Positions 1-11,601 of a DNA stretch of 64,000 nt are shown here, one piece after another; the first letter of the stretch is position 1; each line of letters starts with the position of its first letter. The stretch comes from Helichrysum umbraculigerum (taxonomy: Eukaryota > Streptophyta > Magnoliopsida > Asterales > Asteraceae). Below the pieces are notes generated by a model. The model searched no databases and had not been told where the DNA came from. It saw nothing but the letters and a program-made list of their open reading frames with translations. The position numbers were made by a program, and so were the translations under genes. The stretch is from assembly GCA_949592205.1 (NCBI GenBank), contig CATIUR010000001.1:243276250-243340249 (forward strand). The letters are read 5' to 3'.

Positions 1-191
1 ATCCAACTATAAACACTTGACATCATGACAACAAAAATCGTTGATCCAACTGCTTTCACAACAATTGGGGCCCGACCACGCTTGACCCGATCCAAACCCA
101 TTATCACTAACTTCCTTAATGGGGTTTTAAAAACGAAGATCACAATCAATGCCATCTCGGCGAATATCAGAGCGAAAAGAATTTGAATCAT
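1..191 (-). CDS. BAP31-like ER membrane protein, first exon (partial)
   Basis: An open frame runs from an ATG at 191 off the left edge, giving 63 N-terminal residues. It begins MIQILFALIFAEMALIVI and continues with FKTPLRKLVIMGLDRVKRGR, then a second hydrophobic stretch around VGSTIFVVMMSSVYSW. This matches the N terminus of plant B-cell receptor-associated protein 31-like proteins: a membrane segment (about residues 3-19), a basic loop with the PLRKLVI..LDRVKRGR block, and a second membrane segment (about residues 44-60). Family members are polytopic ER membrane proteins linked to membrane-protein quality control and export. The start is chosen because the first hydrophobic segment follows it directly, as in the family. 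The rest of the gene lies outside the window. It has no stops and is the only host coding sequence I can support here. Confidence 0.85.
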   Translation of the reverse strand, partial: MIQILFALIFAEMALIVIFVFKTPLRKLVIMGLDRVKRGRAPIVVKAVGSTIFVVMMSSVYSW

Positions 192-1588
192 GGTTACGGA
201 ATTGTACGGTTGTGATTGTGCGGTTGTAGGGTAGTGGCGTAGGGTTGCGGTGTATGGGATCACCTATAGATACATACATACAGATACAGCGCTCTTTAAA
301 AGTTTTGAGACGATGAAGAAGTAGAATAAGAGTTGAGGGTTTGTGTACCTTTTTGCGACTTCATTAGAAAATGAACATATTTACAATTTTGGTACTTGTA
401 GTGATAAAGTTTGTAACTTACACCCTCATACTTTAAAAGAATTAACTGGATGTGTGCTGGTAATGTACTTGTGAAATTTCATTAACAATGGAATAAGAAA
501 TGTTTGACAGATGAAAAGTAGTAACTTTACACCCTCAAAGAGTCAAAGTTGTTACTCCACTTTTTATCTTTTAGAAATACAACCACATCATACCCTAGAT
601 AATATATACAATTTCAGTATTTCGTATACATAGATTATCTTTCGACGAGTTTTGAACACACAACGTCATAGTTGATAGCTTACTAAAGTCACATTCAAAA
701 CAATTACACAAAAACATGCGGATAATTATAATTTACATATATTATTGTTAATAGAAACATTTTTATGTAAACAATGGTGATTGCTTGGGCAGCATGTGGT
801 TATGTTAGTTATCACTAACATGGTGTGTTCATCATTTCTAAACTTTTGTTTTGCAAACAAACCACTAATCTTTTACGGTATTTACAGTTTAAGTCCTTGA
901 AGAAATGAGAAATGGAGTACAATAAATGGAAATCATGGGTAGCAAACCGGTTAATTATGTCGATGGGGGTACGTATTTGGTAATTAAAGAAAGGAAATGG
1001 AACAACGTGTGTCAGTGTGTGTGGGCAAGTGGAGGAAGATGACCAACCTTTATACCATAACGTGCGGTGGTTTGGACCATGACTACACGCAAAGCTTCAT
1101 CATCATGGCACTCATTTTCTAGTTAACAATATCCATGATTATTAACAAAATAAAATACATTATAAAATAAATAAACTAAATTAGTCATAATCAACAAGAT
1201 GAACTTTGTTCCATGTAAGACATTTTTCACTTGGAAGACATTTTATGTTGCATAGTTTTGAAAGAAAAAAGAAAAGACATTCTACCTCATTCCCATGATA
1301 ATTGTACACACGAGAGTTTAAGAATGCATAATTAATACATTGTGTAAGCGAAAAATGACAATCTTACCCTTAATTTTTGTATAGTTTTCTATGAATTGGT
1401 TTTGTAAAAAGAAAAAAAAAAGTAAATGATTGGAAAAGTGGTAAAGTTGGTATTCAATTTTGAGAGTTGACACTTATTTTACGATTAATTAAAAAAATGA
1501 ACACTTATTTAAAGACGGACTAAGTAATTGACTACTAAAATTGAAAAACCTAAAAGTTACTAGGGATTTTGGTTAGGTAACGTTGTTG
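192..1588. other. Intergenic DNA upstream of the BAP31-like gene
   Basis: AT-rich sequence with no convincing coding frame. The first 100-150 bases should hold the 5' UTR and core promoter of the minus-strand gene, but I see no clear TATA box at a usual distance. The rest contains short poly-A/T tracts and no terminal-repeat structure that I can recognise. Confidence 0.5.
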
Positions 1589-1710
1589 GTTAGAATCAGG
1601 CCCGGTGATTAACAAGTGCCCCATGGGGATGGCACAGGCCCCCTTTTTTAAAGGGCCTCCAAAACATGATATTTGTACTTAGTTAATGACTCAATTATAA
1701 AGAAAGCACT

Positions 1711-1800
1711 AGTTAGTCTAGTGGTTAAGTTGATGTTACACGCAATGAGTGGTCGAAGGTTCAGTCTCCCTTTGTAGTTTTTTGTTGTCATTTTTATTTT
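1711..1800 (+). repeat. tRNA-derived SINE-like segment
   Basis: TAGTCTAGTGG (1714-1724) fits the pol III A box, and GGTTCAGTCTCC (1759-1770) is close to the B box. The spacing is about 34 bases and a T-rich tail follows. This is the head structure of a plant tRNA-derived SINE. It has no clear TSD and sits inside the hAT element, so it could simply be part of that element. Confidence 0.35.
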
Positions 1801-2097
1801 TTTTCCTCTACTTCTTTCATATAGTTGTTGACAAAACATTAAACATACCGAATTTCTAGTTTTTTATCCATGTACTTCCGGCAAAAAGCCAAAAACATTA
1901 AACATATATAGCATTTGGTAAACTTATTATCGAATATGTTATGACGTATCAATATTTAGTTCTTTTTTCAAATATTTCATAGTTTCCTACAAAACATGAC
2001 TATCAAAAACATTAGCACATTAAACATTCGCTAAATTTATTAATTATGGTTAATTAGTTTCTTTTTTAATACCAAGTGCAAAAACATTAAAGACCTT

Positions 2098-2383
2098 GGG
2101 TGTGTTTGGTAACAACTAGCTGGAGCTGGAGATTGTAGCTGGAGCTGGAGATTGTAGCTGTAGCTGGAGCTGAAGATTGTGGCTGGAGATGGAGCTGGGG
2201 ATTATTTTTCAAGCTACTCAAAAGAGCTTCTCTAAAAAGAGATTCTAGGGGATTCTCGGAGATTCTTTTTTCAATAATCTCTTCTATATTTTTGTTGCCA
2301 AACAGGGATGGGAGATTAAGATTCTTAAAAACTAGAAACTCAATCTATTAGAATCCCCTAAAAGTGATGTGCCAAACACACCC
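2098..2383. mobile_element. MITE with GGGTGTGTTTGG terminal inverted repeats
   Basis: The left end GGGTGTGTTTGG is the exact reverse complement of the right end CCAAACACACCC. The interior has a run of short GCTGGAGCTGGAGATT-type repeats and matching inverted segments such as GGGGATTCT. It resembles hAT-like MITEs that begin with GGGTGTGTTTGG. I could not find a clean TSD. Confidence 0.6.
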
Positions 2384-2520
2384 CTTATGAGAAATAGATT
2401 TCAGGCTAAAGTTTTTTTTTTTACAACCTTCGTTGTCATGACTATCAGAAACATATATGGGGCCTACTTTTAAATTTGGCACAGGGCCACTGAGATTCCC
2501 GAGCCGGCGCTGGTTAGAAT

Positions 2521-2788
2521 GTTAACCAAATTAACCTGCTATGACGTCAAACTAAATATACCGAGTATATAAAATCTCTATTGTTTTCCTGAAAAGTTGG
2601 TAGTGTGAGATTCAACAATTAAACCATATACATATGGGTCAATAATTCAATATACTACACTTTTGAATTGGCTAATTATTAGGCTCACTGACCATTAGTC
2701 AATTTAATTAAGTTTGGACCAAATATTTAAGTTCCAAATCTAAATTAGAAGAAGTAAGAGGGTATGGGAATCAAGACCTTCTTTGATA
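2521..2788. other. Intergenic DNA before the nest
   Basis: AT-rich, non-coding sequence between the hAT element and the Stowaway-like left end. It belongs to the original locus together with the sequence right of 60449. I see no gene or repeat structure in it. Confidence 0.4.
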
Positions 2789-3148
2789 CTCCCTCCTTAA
2801 GAGCACACGGAGTGGTGAAGGCACGGCTCGCCGTTCACCACCTTGAACGTCGGCCTTCGCCGTTCACCATCTAAAACGCCGGCCTTCGCCGTTCACCACT
2901 CCCCTTCGCCGTTCATCGTCGACATTCAAGCCCGACGTACAAAGCTGCACGGTGAAGCAACGTCCAAATTCTTTTTTTTGGTTTCCAACGTTACAAAAAA
3001 AAAAAGCCGTTTTAACGGCTAGTTTTTAAGAAAAATTTATTTTTGTTTTTAAATCCTTTTTTTATTCTAAAAATACCTCCTCAATTCATACAAAATTTTC
3101 ACACCATTCTTTCTTTCTTTCTTTCTATTTCTCAATTAAAATACAAAA

Positions 3149-4417
3149 TGAGTGATTCCGAATTTTACGATTCACCTTCAACCGACGAGGACGTTGAAGT
3201 TTTAACACCTCTTCGTCAATATCGTAACCATGTTGTAGTGCCTCGTGAAGAGGGCGAATCGTCCAACCAAGGTCGTTTCAAACGTCGTTACATTTACCGT
3301 GATCGGTTGACGGCGAAGGAATTTTTAAATGAACGACTACTTTGTCGACAACGCAAAGTACCCGTCGGAGTATTTCAAACGTCGTTTTCGTATGAGCAAG
3401 CGACTATTCCTTCGGATAGTAGAAGGTATATCTAATTACTCTCATATCCCAATCCCAGATTATGTTGATTATTATCGCCAAAAAGTAGATGCACGTGGTG
3501 AACCGGGATTTACCACTATTGGCATACGGTACGTCACCGGATGCCTTTGACGAATATTAACAAATGGCGGAAAGAACTTCTCGCGAATGTTTGTTTAATT
3601 TTGCAAAGTGCATGATTGATATATATATATATATGCAAATGTGTACATGCGAAAACCAACGGCCGATGACATTCAACGGTTGTACGAGAAACATGGTAAC
3701 AAGCATGGTTTTCCGGGCATGCTTGGTAGTATAGATTGTATGCATTGGGCATGGGCGAAATGCCCTAACGCGTGGAAAGGGCAATATACACGAGGTGACC
3801 ACGGCTATCCTACTATCATGCTTGAAGCCGTTGCCTCTTATGACATGTGGATTTGACATGCATACTTTGGTGTTGCAAGGGCTAACAACGACTTAAATGT
3901 TCTTAATTCTTCTCCATTATTTGATGAGTTGCTTGACGGCTCTGCTCCGGAACAAGCATTTACGGTAAATGGTGTTGAGTACAAAAATGGGTACTATCTT
4001 GCTGACAAGATATACCCACAATGGGCATCGTTTGTTAAAGGATTTTCAAGTGAAGTTGATCCAAAGAGAGTCAAGTTTACTCGAGCACAAGCGTCTGCAC
4101 GAAAAGATGTTGAAAGGGCCTTTGGTGTGCTTCAAGGCCGATGGCATATACTACAACAACCGGCAAGAGCTTATAAGGTCAACCATATTAAAAGAATTAT
4201 GTAGACATGCATTTTGTTGCATAATATGATCCAAGAAGACAGCGAGTTCAATTTTGCTGAAAACGAAGAGTATTATGTTCCTGTTACGAATTTGCAAACG
4301 ACTTGGATCGAGAGATGTGATACACACAGGCAGAAAAACAAGGAACTACGCGATAGAGACGTCCACGACAACCTCCGATCCGATCTTGTGGAACATTTTT
4401 GGGAGAATCGTTCGTAG
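3149..4417 (+). pseudogene. PIF/Harbinger transposase (DDE nuclease), broken
   Basis: The frame starts at MSDSEFYDSPSTDED (3149) and ends after FWENRS. It contains the Harbinger DDE nuclease landmarks: GSIDCMHW (first D, about 3730), YYLADKIYP (second D, about 4000; the family usually has ADG) and RKDVERAFGVLQ (catalytic E, about 4105). It is not functional as read. There is a frame change near 3329, a short deletion with a stop around 3520-3560, a TGA at about 3854 where the family has WIWHAYFG, and a TAG at about 4202 within the IM.TCILLHNMI block. Such proteins excise and integrate the element with a Myb-like partner protein, which is absent here. Confidence 0.88.
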
Positions 4418-6453
4418 TTTTATGCTTATTTAATCTTGTATTTTATTTCATGTACTTTTAATTTATGCATCTTGTTTAATGTACTTTTTTGTCGCACCCC
4501 CAAATTCATGATGCGGAAGCGATTCGGGTCAAGGCGCGACTAATCCGGTAATCATAGCACAACGTTATAATGAACGCCTCTATATGCGTCATTTTAACAA
4601 ATACATTAATTATAATAAAAGTTTACAAAAGTTTCCAAGTTCGCAATCAATCCTGAGAGATTCTAGTACATATCTAATTTATACAAAATATAGAAATGCG
4701 GAAAAATCTCTTGTTGTATGTAAGTGCATGCGACTCGAGCTATGGTATCCTGAATGTGCAGACCTACTGCCGCTGAGAACTTGAGAATACATGCTAAAAG
4801 GTCAGCTAAAAGCTGGTGAACTCACAGGTTTAATGATAAGGTAAATGTATGAACCACAAGATTTACTAATGTTTGCAACCAAGCAAAATAAATATGTGTA
4901 TACTATTTCCATGAGCTCATAGTTATGTTAGAATAGTGTCCAATATCATAACTAATTGGTGAGACTATCATTAATGGTAAAGTCCTTTTTGGGTTGCCCT
5001 CAATAAACAGTTAAGAGAAAGATTAAGGAATAATATTAATTGATATTAATATTATATTTAATTAGTTGATTTATTAATTTAATTAATTAGAAATCAAAAG
5101 TAATTAAAATGGCGGAAGATTCTGGAATTGCACCTTAGCCGGCGGCTAAAGGGTTTAGCCGGCGGCTAAACCAAGAAAGATAAGGAGGTGGAGATCGCAG
5201 ACTTGGAGTCCAAGGCAAACACCTTTAGTGTAACACCCCCAAATTTAACAGTTTGCGGAAGTGAGTTTTGGGTGTTACTAATCAATAATCACAAGCACAA
5301 AGGATACAGTGAACGACTCTAAATGAGACGTTCGAAAAGTTATTACATTAATATATAAGTAGTTCAAAATACAAGCTCGAGTTTCGTATAAATTCCTAGA
5401 GATTCTAATACATAACAGTAAGTACAAAAGTAATGTATGTAAATCTCCAAGCTTGTAAATGCATGCGACTCGAGCTAAGTAAGCTTATCCTATTGGGCAT
5501 CCCTACTGATGTTGTGTACCTGAGAAGCATTACTAAAACGGTCAACCAAAAAGGTTGGTGAATCTCACAGGTTTGTAAGTAAGTAAACAGTTTGAACACA
5601 CAAGTAGTAATTGTAAATCGTAAGCCAGCCAGTAAGTAACGATCGCAGGTCATGCTAATCGTTCACTTAAGTATTGATTGCAGGTCATGCTAATCCTTTG
5701 TAAGTAGGTGGTTGCAGGTCTTGCTAACCGTAATGAGTAACGATCGCAGGTCATGCCAATCGTTCACTCCGTAATGATTGCAGGTCATGCTAATCATGCG
5801 TTTCCACGAACTACCATAATTGAAGCTTAACATACAGTAAATAATAGTACCCCCGTGAATGTAATCCAAATCATTCATAGTAAACCAGTAAGAAAATGCC
5901 ATAAGCCACCATGATTGCAGGTCATGCTAATCATGCGATAACTCGGCCATTATCAGTTTTATGAAAACAAGTAATGCATCTCACCCCTGAGTATTAAACA
6001 GTAAAATAGGGGCTGTAAGACTCACCTGAGTTTAGCAGACAATACAGTAAGCAAGCAAAGTAGTATCCGAACTAGCAGCCCTTAGCGTCCTAATACGCAT
6101 AAGGTTCAGTAAGTAAATGGAATACTTGTAAGGTATCCATGCTAGTTGTTCCCAAACTAGTTAATGTCCAAGTATTTGTTTGTACGTTTGTAATCTTTTG
6201 TAATTAAGTGTGGCCCGTTGGTGACGGAGGTGTAATAATAATTCAAATATTATTATTATGTAATTCATTGTGTTTGTATACTTGTAAAGCATATACATAA
6301 GTTGATTATTTGTAACGTGACATATAATTGTTGTTCGGATGTAAGTCCGTACGAGTGTAAACTCGTGCGAGTGTAAGCTCGTAGTAACGTGGGTGTAATC
6401 CCAAACCATGTGTAAGTATCCTTAGATTTTCTATTATTTTATCCGAAAGTATT

Positions 6454-6455
<2 letters not shown>

Positions 6456-6542
<87 letters not shown>
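6456..6542. repeat. (TA)n microsatellite in A 3' LTR
   Basis: About 87 bases of pure TA. The equivalent array in the other LTR (11545-11597) is about 53 bases with a C interruption. The ORF calls of repeated I/Y residues here are artefacts of this repeat. Confidence 0.95.
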
Positions 6543-6546
<4 letters not shown>

Positions 6547-6608
6547 CTATATATATATGTGTCCGAAGGTGTCAAAATTTACATTAAGGGTCAAAATACA
6601 ATTTTCTG

Positions 6609-6800
6609 AAAGTCAACTCGCAAGTCTTTAGTTCGCAAGTCAAGAGTCAACTCGCAAGTCTTCAACTCGCAAGTCAAAGTCAACTAGCAAGTCTTCAACT
6701 CGCCAGTCAAAGTCAACTCGCAAGTCTTCAGTTCGCAAGTCAAAAGTCAACTCGCAAGTCTTCAACTCGCAAGTCAAAAGTCAACTCGCAGAAGTCAACT
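6609..6800 (-). repeat. Tandem AACTCGCAAGTC array in A LTR
   Basis: About eight to ten variants of (A)GTCAACTCGCAAGTCTTC stand head to tail, with small deletions. The same array is at 11666-11855 in the other LTR. It lies on the minus-strand downstream side of the CT-rich segment, so it is probably in the transcribed part of the LTR. Confidence 0.8.
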
Positions 6801-8313
6801 GTTGGTGTTTTTGTTATCGTAACTTGGTCAAACGAGCTCGGTTTGACCCGAAACTTTTAGGGAAGTCTTAAAATAGTTTATAGAGCCTAAGAAAATTATC
6901 GGTTCGTGTCGGGGTTCACCCGGAGTGTCGGTTTTGCAAATTTACCAAAACAGTCCCTATTTTTAGTTTTCAGAAATTTTACTCGGTTTCCACCCTCGAT
7001 TTAACCCATTTGTAGTCCGATTCAAGTCCAACCAAAAATCACACATGTTCTACTATATGTAATTTTCATTTCTGCATTTTATGGTATTTTCATATGTCCG
7101 TTTAATATTTTAAACAAAAATAAATATGTCGAGGGGTCGGATTCGGTCCAGAACAGACCTATGTCCAAAGATCAAGTAATAGCCGAAAATGGGTGTATTT
7201 ATGGAAGTAGCTAAAGAAGAACTTTTTGTTCAAGACGAAAATACCAAACTTTTCCAAGTGGTCTCACACGTTTATTTAACCTACAACTCGAGTTATGGTT
7301 GTTTTCGTGCGACGGTTTTTCTGGCCAGGAAGTGGTATGTACATAAGTGTTTTAAAAACGAGTTTTAACCAAAGATTTGGACATTTCTTTTTTAAGTAAG
7401 CAACTAAACATGTTAATAAGTAGTAACCAAGTAAATCTAGCAAAGGAAAAGAGATCCTTACAACGAGATCAAAGATCTAGAGTCGAAAACGTGATGAGGA
7501 GGTGACTAGCTTCGTTTCCTTGCTTGGAGCTTCAAAAACCGATGGTGGATGAGGGAGATGAGTGTGGTGGCTTGTGGTGGATGATGGTGGTGGTCTTGGA
7601 CTGATTAAAATCGCAGGGGGAGGGAGGGAGAGAGATTGGAGAGAGTTGGATGGAGTGTGGGAGTAGATGAAATGAGATATGGTGGATGGAGTGAGTAGAT
7701 CATCAAAGGAAAAATGGGGAAAAGGTATGGGAGGGAAGATTTCAGCAGAAATCTCATGGGTCCCACCCCCACTTGGTGTTTAAATTGTTTCCCCAAAGTT
7801 ACGTTAAGTGCGGTGCTCGTTTACCCGGTCGTTTTACGTTTTAATTAATCGTATAACGTTTTATATAATACGTTTTGTTAACGATTTAAAACCCGATATT
7901 TTAAATAAAAGTTTTACTCAAATAACACATTTTAAGTTACTAAAATAATATTCGAGATTTCGTTTGGTCATCGGTCGCGAATCGTGCGTTTATTCGAATT
8001 GTGTAACGTTTTTAAACGTTTTAACTGTACGCGTGTAATCGGGATATTTTTACTTGAAGTATTTTGTCAAAATACTTAATAATGAGTTATAAAAATATAA
8101 CTTGAGTTTATTTCGTGTGTCGGGCGCGTCTCGCGCATTTTTGTACTGTAAAGTCACGTTTTAAACAAAACGTATAACGTGTAATATATTTTCGTAATAT
8201 ATTAAAGTAAATAATGTTTGTTTGGATAAATCCACATTATTTTTTAAAAGTTGTCACCAACGTTCATATTTTGTATTTTTTTGTAATCTCATACGATTTG
8301 AACGAATCGTATA

Positions 8314-8433
<120 letters not shown>

Positions 8434-8547
8434 CTATATACATATATAGTAAGTAATTATCGTACTTAGTCATATTTCATACTAAATACAGTAGTAAACA
8501 AGTAATTAGGAAAATTTTAAATTTACCCTAATTTTGGGGTTGTTACA

Positions 8548-8560
8548 TTCTCCCCTTGTT
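8548..8560 (-). other. Polypurine tract of element A
   Basis: The minus strand reads AACAAGGGGAGAA directly before the LTR start TGTAACAACCCC. This is the expected plus-strand priming site and matches the AACAGGGGGAGAA tract of H at 43861-43873. Confidence 0.8.
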
Positions 8561-8690
8561 AGGAGAATTTCGTCCCGAAATTTGTTCGAAGTAGTAATCG
8601 CTTGTTTCTTAATCCTATTGGGTACTTAGGATCTAAGAAAGTATACACGGAATATGAGGAAATCAGACAAAAGTAATTTAGGCGAGAATT
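8561..8690 (-). other. Short 3' internal stretch of A
   Basis: It reads on the minus strand into the polypurine tract and contains the AATTTCGGGACGAAATTCT block also seen before H's 3' LTR (about 43842-43860). It is non-coding. Confidence 0.6.
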
Positions 8691-9765
8691 TTAAACAAGC
8701 ATACCCGGGTTAAGCAAGTCAACAAGTCTCGGGTTTTCATCCTCCCTAGCGTTGAGTACATAAGCTCTTCCTCGAGCAGGGTTGTTTTTCAGCTTTGGGC
8801 AGTCCTTCCTGAAGTGCCCGATACCGTTGCACTCATAGCAGGTTTTGGGTGCAGGGGTATCAGTGCCAATGGGGTTGGTTCGACAGTCTTGGGCCAGGTG
8901 CCCGAATTTCTTGCAATTGGAACAGGGACAGGGGCCATCATGGTGTAAACCGCATTTGGAACAGTAAGGTTTGCTCCCCTTGTAAGCCTTTGAGTCATTG
9001 GCATTGACTGTTGTAGGCTTTTTATCAGAAGTCGGGTTGGACGAGTGGGGACTTACTTCCCATTTGCGTTTGTTATTTGCAGGTGGGGTTGAAGTCGAGC
9101 CACGGCGGACAGAATTGGCCGTTAACTCATGGGCCATGCGAATGGCGCTCTGGATAGTTCCTGGTTTAGATGAAGTCACCAGATCTTGAAGTCGCTCAGG
9201 AAGTCCATCGACGTATTTCTCGATCCTTTTGTACTCAGGATCAACCATAGTTGGGCAGAGAAGTGCCAGCTGGTGAAAACGGTTGGTGTAACCAGTGATG
9301 TCATTTCCCTGCATCTTGTGATTCCAGAATTCTATCTCCAGTTGTTTCAGTTCATCTCTTGGGCAGTACTCGCCCCTCAGCATAATCTTCAGCTCATTCC
9401 ATGGAAGTTTGTAGGCATTGGCAACACTCACAGTCTGAGCGTAGGTGTTCCACCAAGTAAGGGCAGTGTCAGAAAATGTGCTGGCTGCGAACTTGACCTT
9501 GTCGTCCTCAACGCAGTTGCAGATAAGGAATACTGATTCTATCTTCTCGATCCATCGTATTAGACCGATTGCTCCTTCAGTACCTGCAAAGCTCAAGGGT
9601 TTGCAGTTTTGGAAGTCCTTGTAGGTGCAGGTTTTGGGTGGTGGTGTGTTGTTAGCCGTATCTTCGCTACCAGGAGTGGTTGCTCGGACAGCTAAGGCTT
9701 GAGCCACACTACGGGCAATAATCAACTTCGGCTTCAGTAAGTATGATTTGTCGTCGAGGAGACAT
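8691..9765 (-). pseudogene. Ty3/gypsy Gag of element A (frameshifted near N terminus)
   Basis: The frame contains a retrotransposon Gag domain (YKDFQNCKPLSFAGTEGAIGLIRWIEKIE... WWNTYAQ) and two CCHC zinc knuckles, CSNCKKFGHLAQDC and CYECNGIGHFRKDC, near the C terminus. Gag packages the element RNA into particles. The likely start is the ATG at 9765 (MSPRRQ); a one-base shift near 9725 separates it from the main frame, which enters at IARSVAQALAV. After RGRAYVLNAREDENPRLVD the frame ends in an unrelated LLNPGMLV and a stop, where related elements run into protease. Pol is therefore deleted. The protein is otherwise free of stops and very similar to the Gag of H. Confidence 0.88.
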
Positions 9766-10302
9766 GTTCCTTGAAACAACAAATAAAGAACATGTGAAGG
9801 TTCGAGCAAGAATTATGATCGTGATGATACGTTTCGTACAAAGAAATTACGCCAAAAGTTGATACGTGGATAGTTTAACAAAAGTAGTAGGATTGTTATA
9901 ATTGAAACATAAAAGTTAAGTAAGGATGGAACGACGAGAATCGAGTTGTCGTTTGTTTGGTGTAATTTGAAAAATGAATTTCGCAGTGGTCGAGAGAGAG
10001 TATCGTATCGGGGAAAAGAGGCCTATGCATTTATATATAACACATAACCGCCTATTGTGTGTCTAGCACAATCAAGTAAAAGTCCCGGTTCTCTCGGGGT
10101 CAGAGTCAGCTAATGTATTCCGGTTCAACATAACCCCTTTCAGAACTCACATCATCTTCATTTAATTGTACATAGTTGATCAGACTATGTTAAATTAAAC
10201 TTGTATGCTGTAATTCCTGAACCAGTTATACCTAATGAGGAATACTGCCTAACGGTCATAGTCTAGGCCCACTAAATGCAACCTAGTTCACTATAACCTT
10301 AG

Positions 10303-10314
10303 GCTCTGATACCA
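10303..10314 (-). other. Primer-binding site of element A
   Basis: The minus strand reads TGGTATCAGAGC three bases after the 5' LTR end, the usual initiator tRNA-Met primer-binding site of plant retrotransposons. The leader 9766-10302 between it and gag is non-coding. Confidence 0.88.
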
Positions 10315-10317
10315 ATC

Positions 10318-11544
10318 TGTAACACCCCCAAATTTAACAGTTTGCGGAAGTGAGTTTTGGGTGTTACTAATCAATAATCACAAGCACAAAGGATACAGTG
10401 AACGACTCTAAATGAGACGTTCGAAAAGTTATTACATTAATATATAAGTAGTTCAAAATACAAGCTCGAGTTTCGTATAAATTCCTAGAGATTCTAATAC
10501 ATAACAGTAAGTACAAAAGTAATGTATGTAAATCTCCAAGCTTGTAAATGCATGCGACTCGAGCTAAGTAAGCTTATCCTGCTGGGCATCCCTACTGATG
10601 TTGTGTACCTGAGAAGCATTACTAAAACGGTCAACCAAAAAGGTTGGTGAATCTCACAGGTTTGTAAGTAAGTAAACAGTTTGAACACACAAGTAGTAAT
10701 TGTAAATCGTAAGCCAGCCAGTAAGTAACGATCGCAGGTCATGCTAATCGTTCACTTAAGTATTGATTGCAGGTCATGCTAATCCTTTGTAAGTAGGTGG
10801 TTGCAGGTCTTGCTAACCGTAATGAGTAACGATCGCAGGTCATGCCAATCGTTCACTCCGTAATGATTGCAGGTCATGCTAATCATGCGTTTCCACGAAC
10901 TACCATAATTGAAGCTTAACATACAGTAAATAATAGTACCCCCGTGAATGTAATCTAAATCATTCATAGTAAACCAGTAAGAAAATGCCATAAGCCACCA
11001 TGATTGCAGGTCATGCTAATCATGCGATAACTCGGCCATTATCAGTTTTATGAAAACAAGTAATGCATCTCACCCCTGAGTATTAAACAGTAAAATAGGG
11101 GCTGTAAGACTCACCTGAGTTTAGCAGACAATACAGTAAGCAAGCAAAGTAGTATCCGAACTAGCAGCCCTTAGCGTCCTAATACGCATAAGGTTCAGTA
11201 AGTAAATGGAATACTTGTAAGGTATCCATGCTAGTTGTTCCCAAACTAGTTAATGTCCAAGTATTTGTTTGTACGTTTGTAATCTTTTGTAATTAAGTGT
11301 GGCCCGTTGGTGACGGAGGTGTAATAATAATTCAAATATTATTATTATGTAATTCATTGTGTTTGTATACTTGTAAAGCATATACATAAGTTGATTATTT
11401 GTAACGTGACATATAACTGTTGTTCGGATGTAAGTCCGTGCGAGTGTAAACTCGTGCGAGTGTAAGCTCGTAGTAACGTGGGTGTAATCCCAAACCATGT
11501 GTAAGTATCCTTAGATTTTCTATTATTTTATCCGAAAGTATTCT

Positions 11545-11601
<57 letters not shown>

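Larger units (their letters stand above)
1597..2512. mobile_element. Non-autonomous hAT-type DNA transposon
   Basis: A perfect 8-bp direct repeat GTTAGAAT flanks the element (1589-1596 and 2513-2520). The left end starts CAGGCCCGG. The reverse complement of the right end starts CAGCGCCGGCTCGG, and both ends contain a GGCACAGG-type block further in. An 8-bp TSD and CAG-starting inverted ends are hAT characteristics. There is no transposase frame, so this is a deletion derivative. It carries a nested MITE (2098-2383) and a tRNA-like SINE-type segment (about 1711-1800). Confidence 0.72.

Noticed and set aside
192..330. A TATA box for the BAP31-like gene
   Set aside because: Candidate TA-rich strings (TATCTATAGG on the minus strand near 255-265) are weak and not at a convincing distance.
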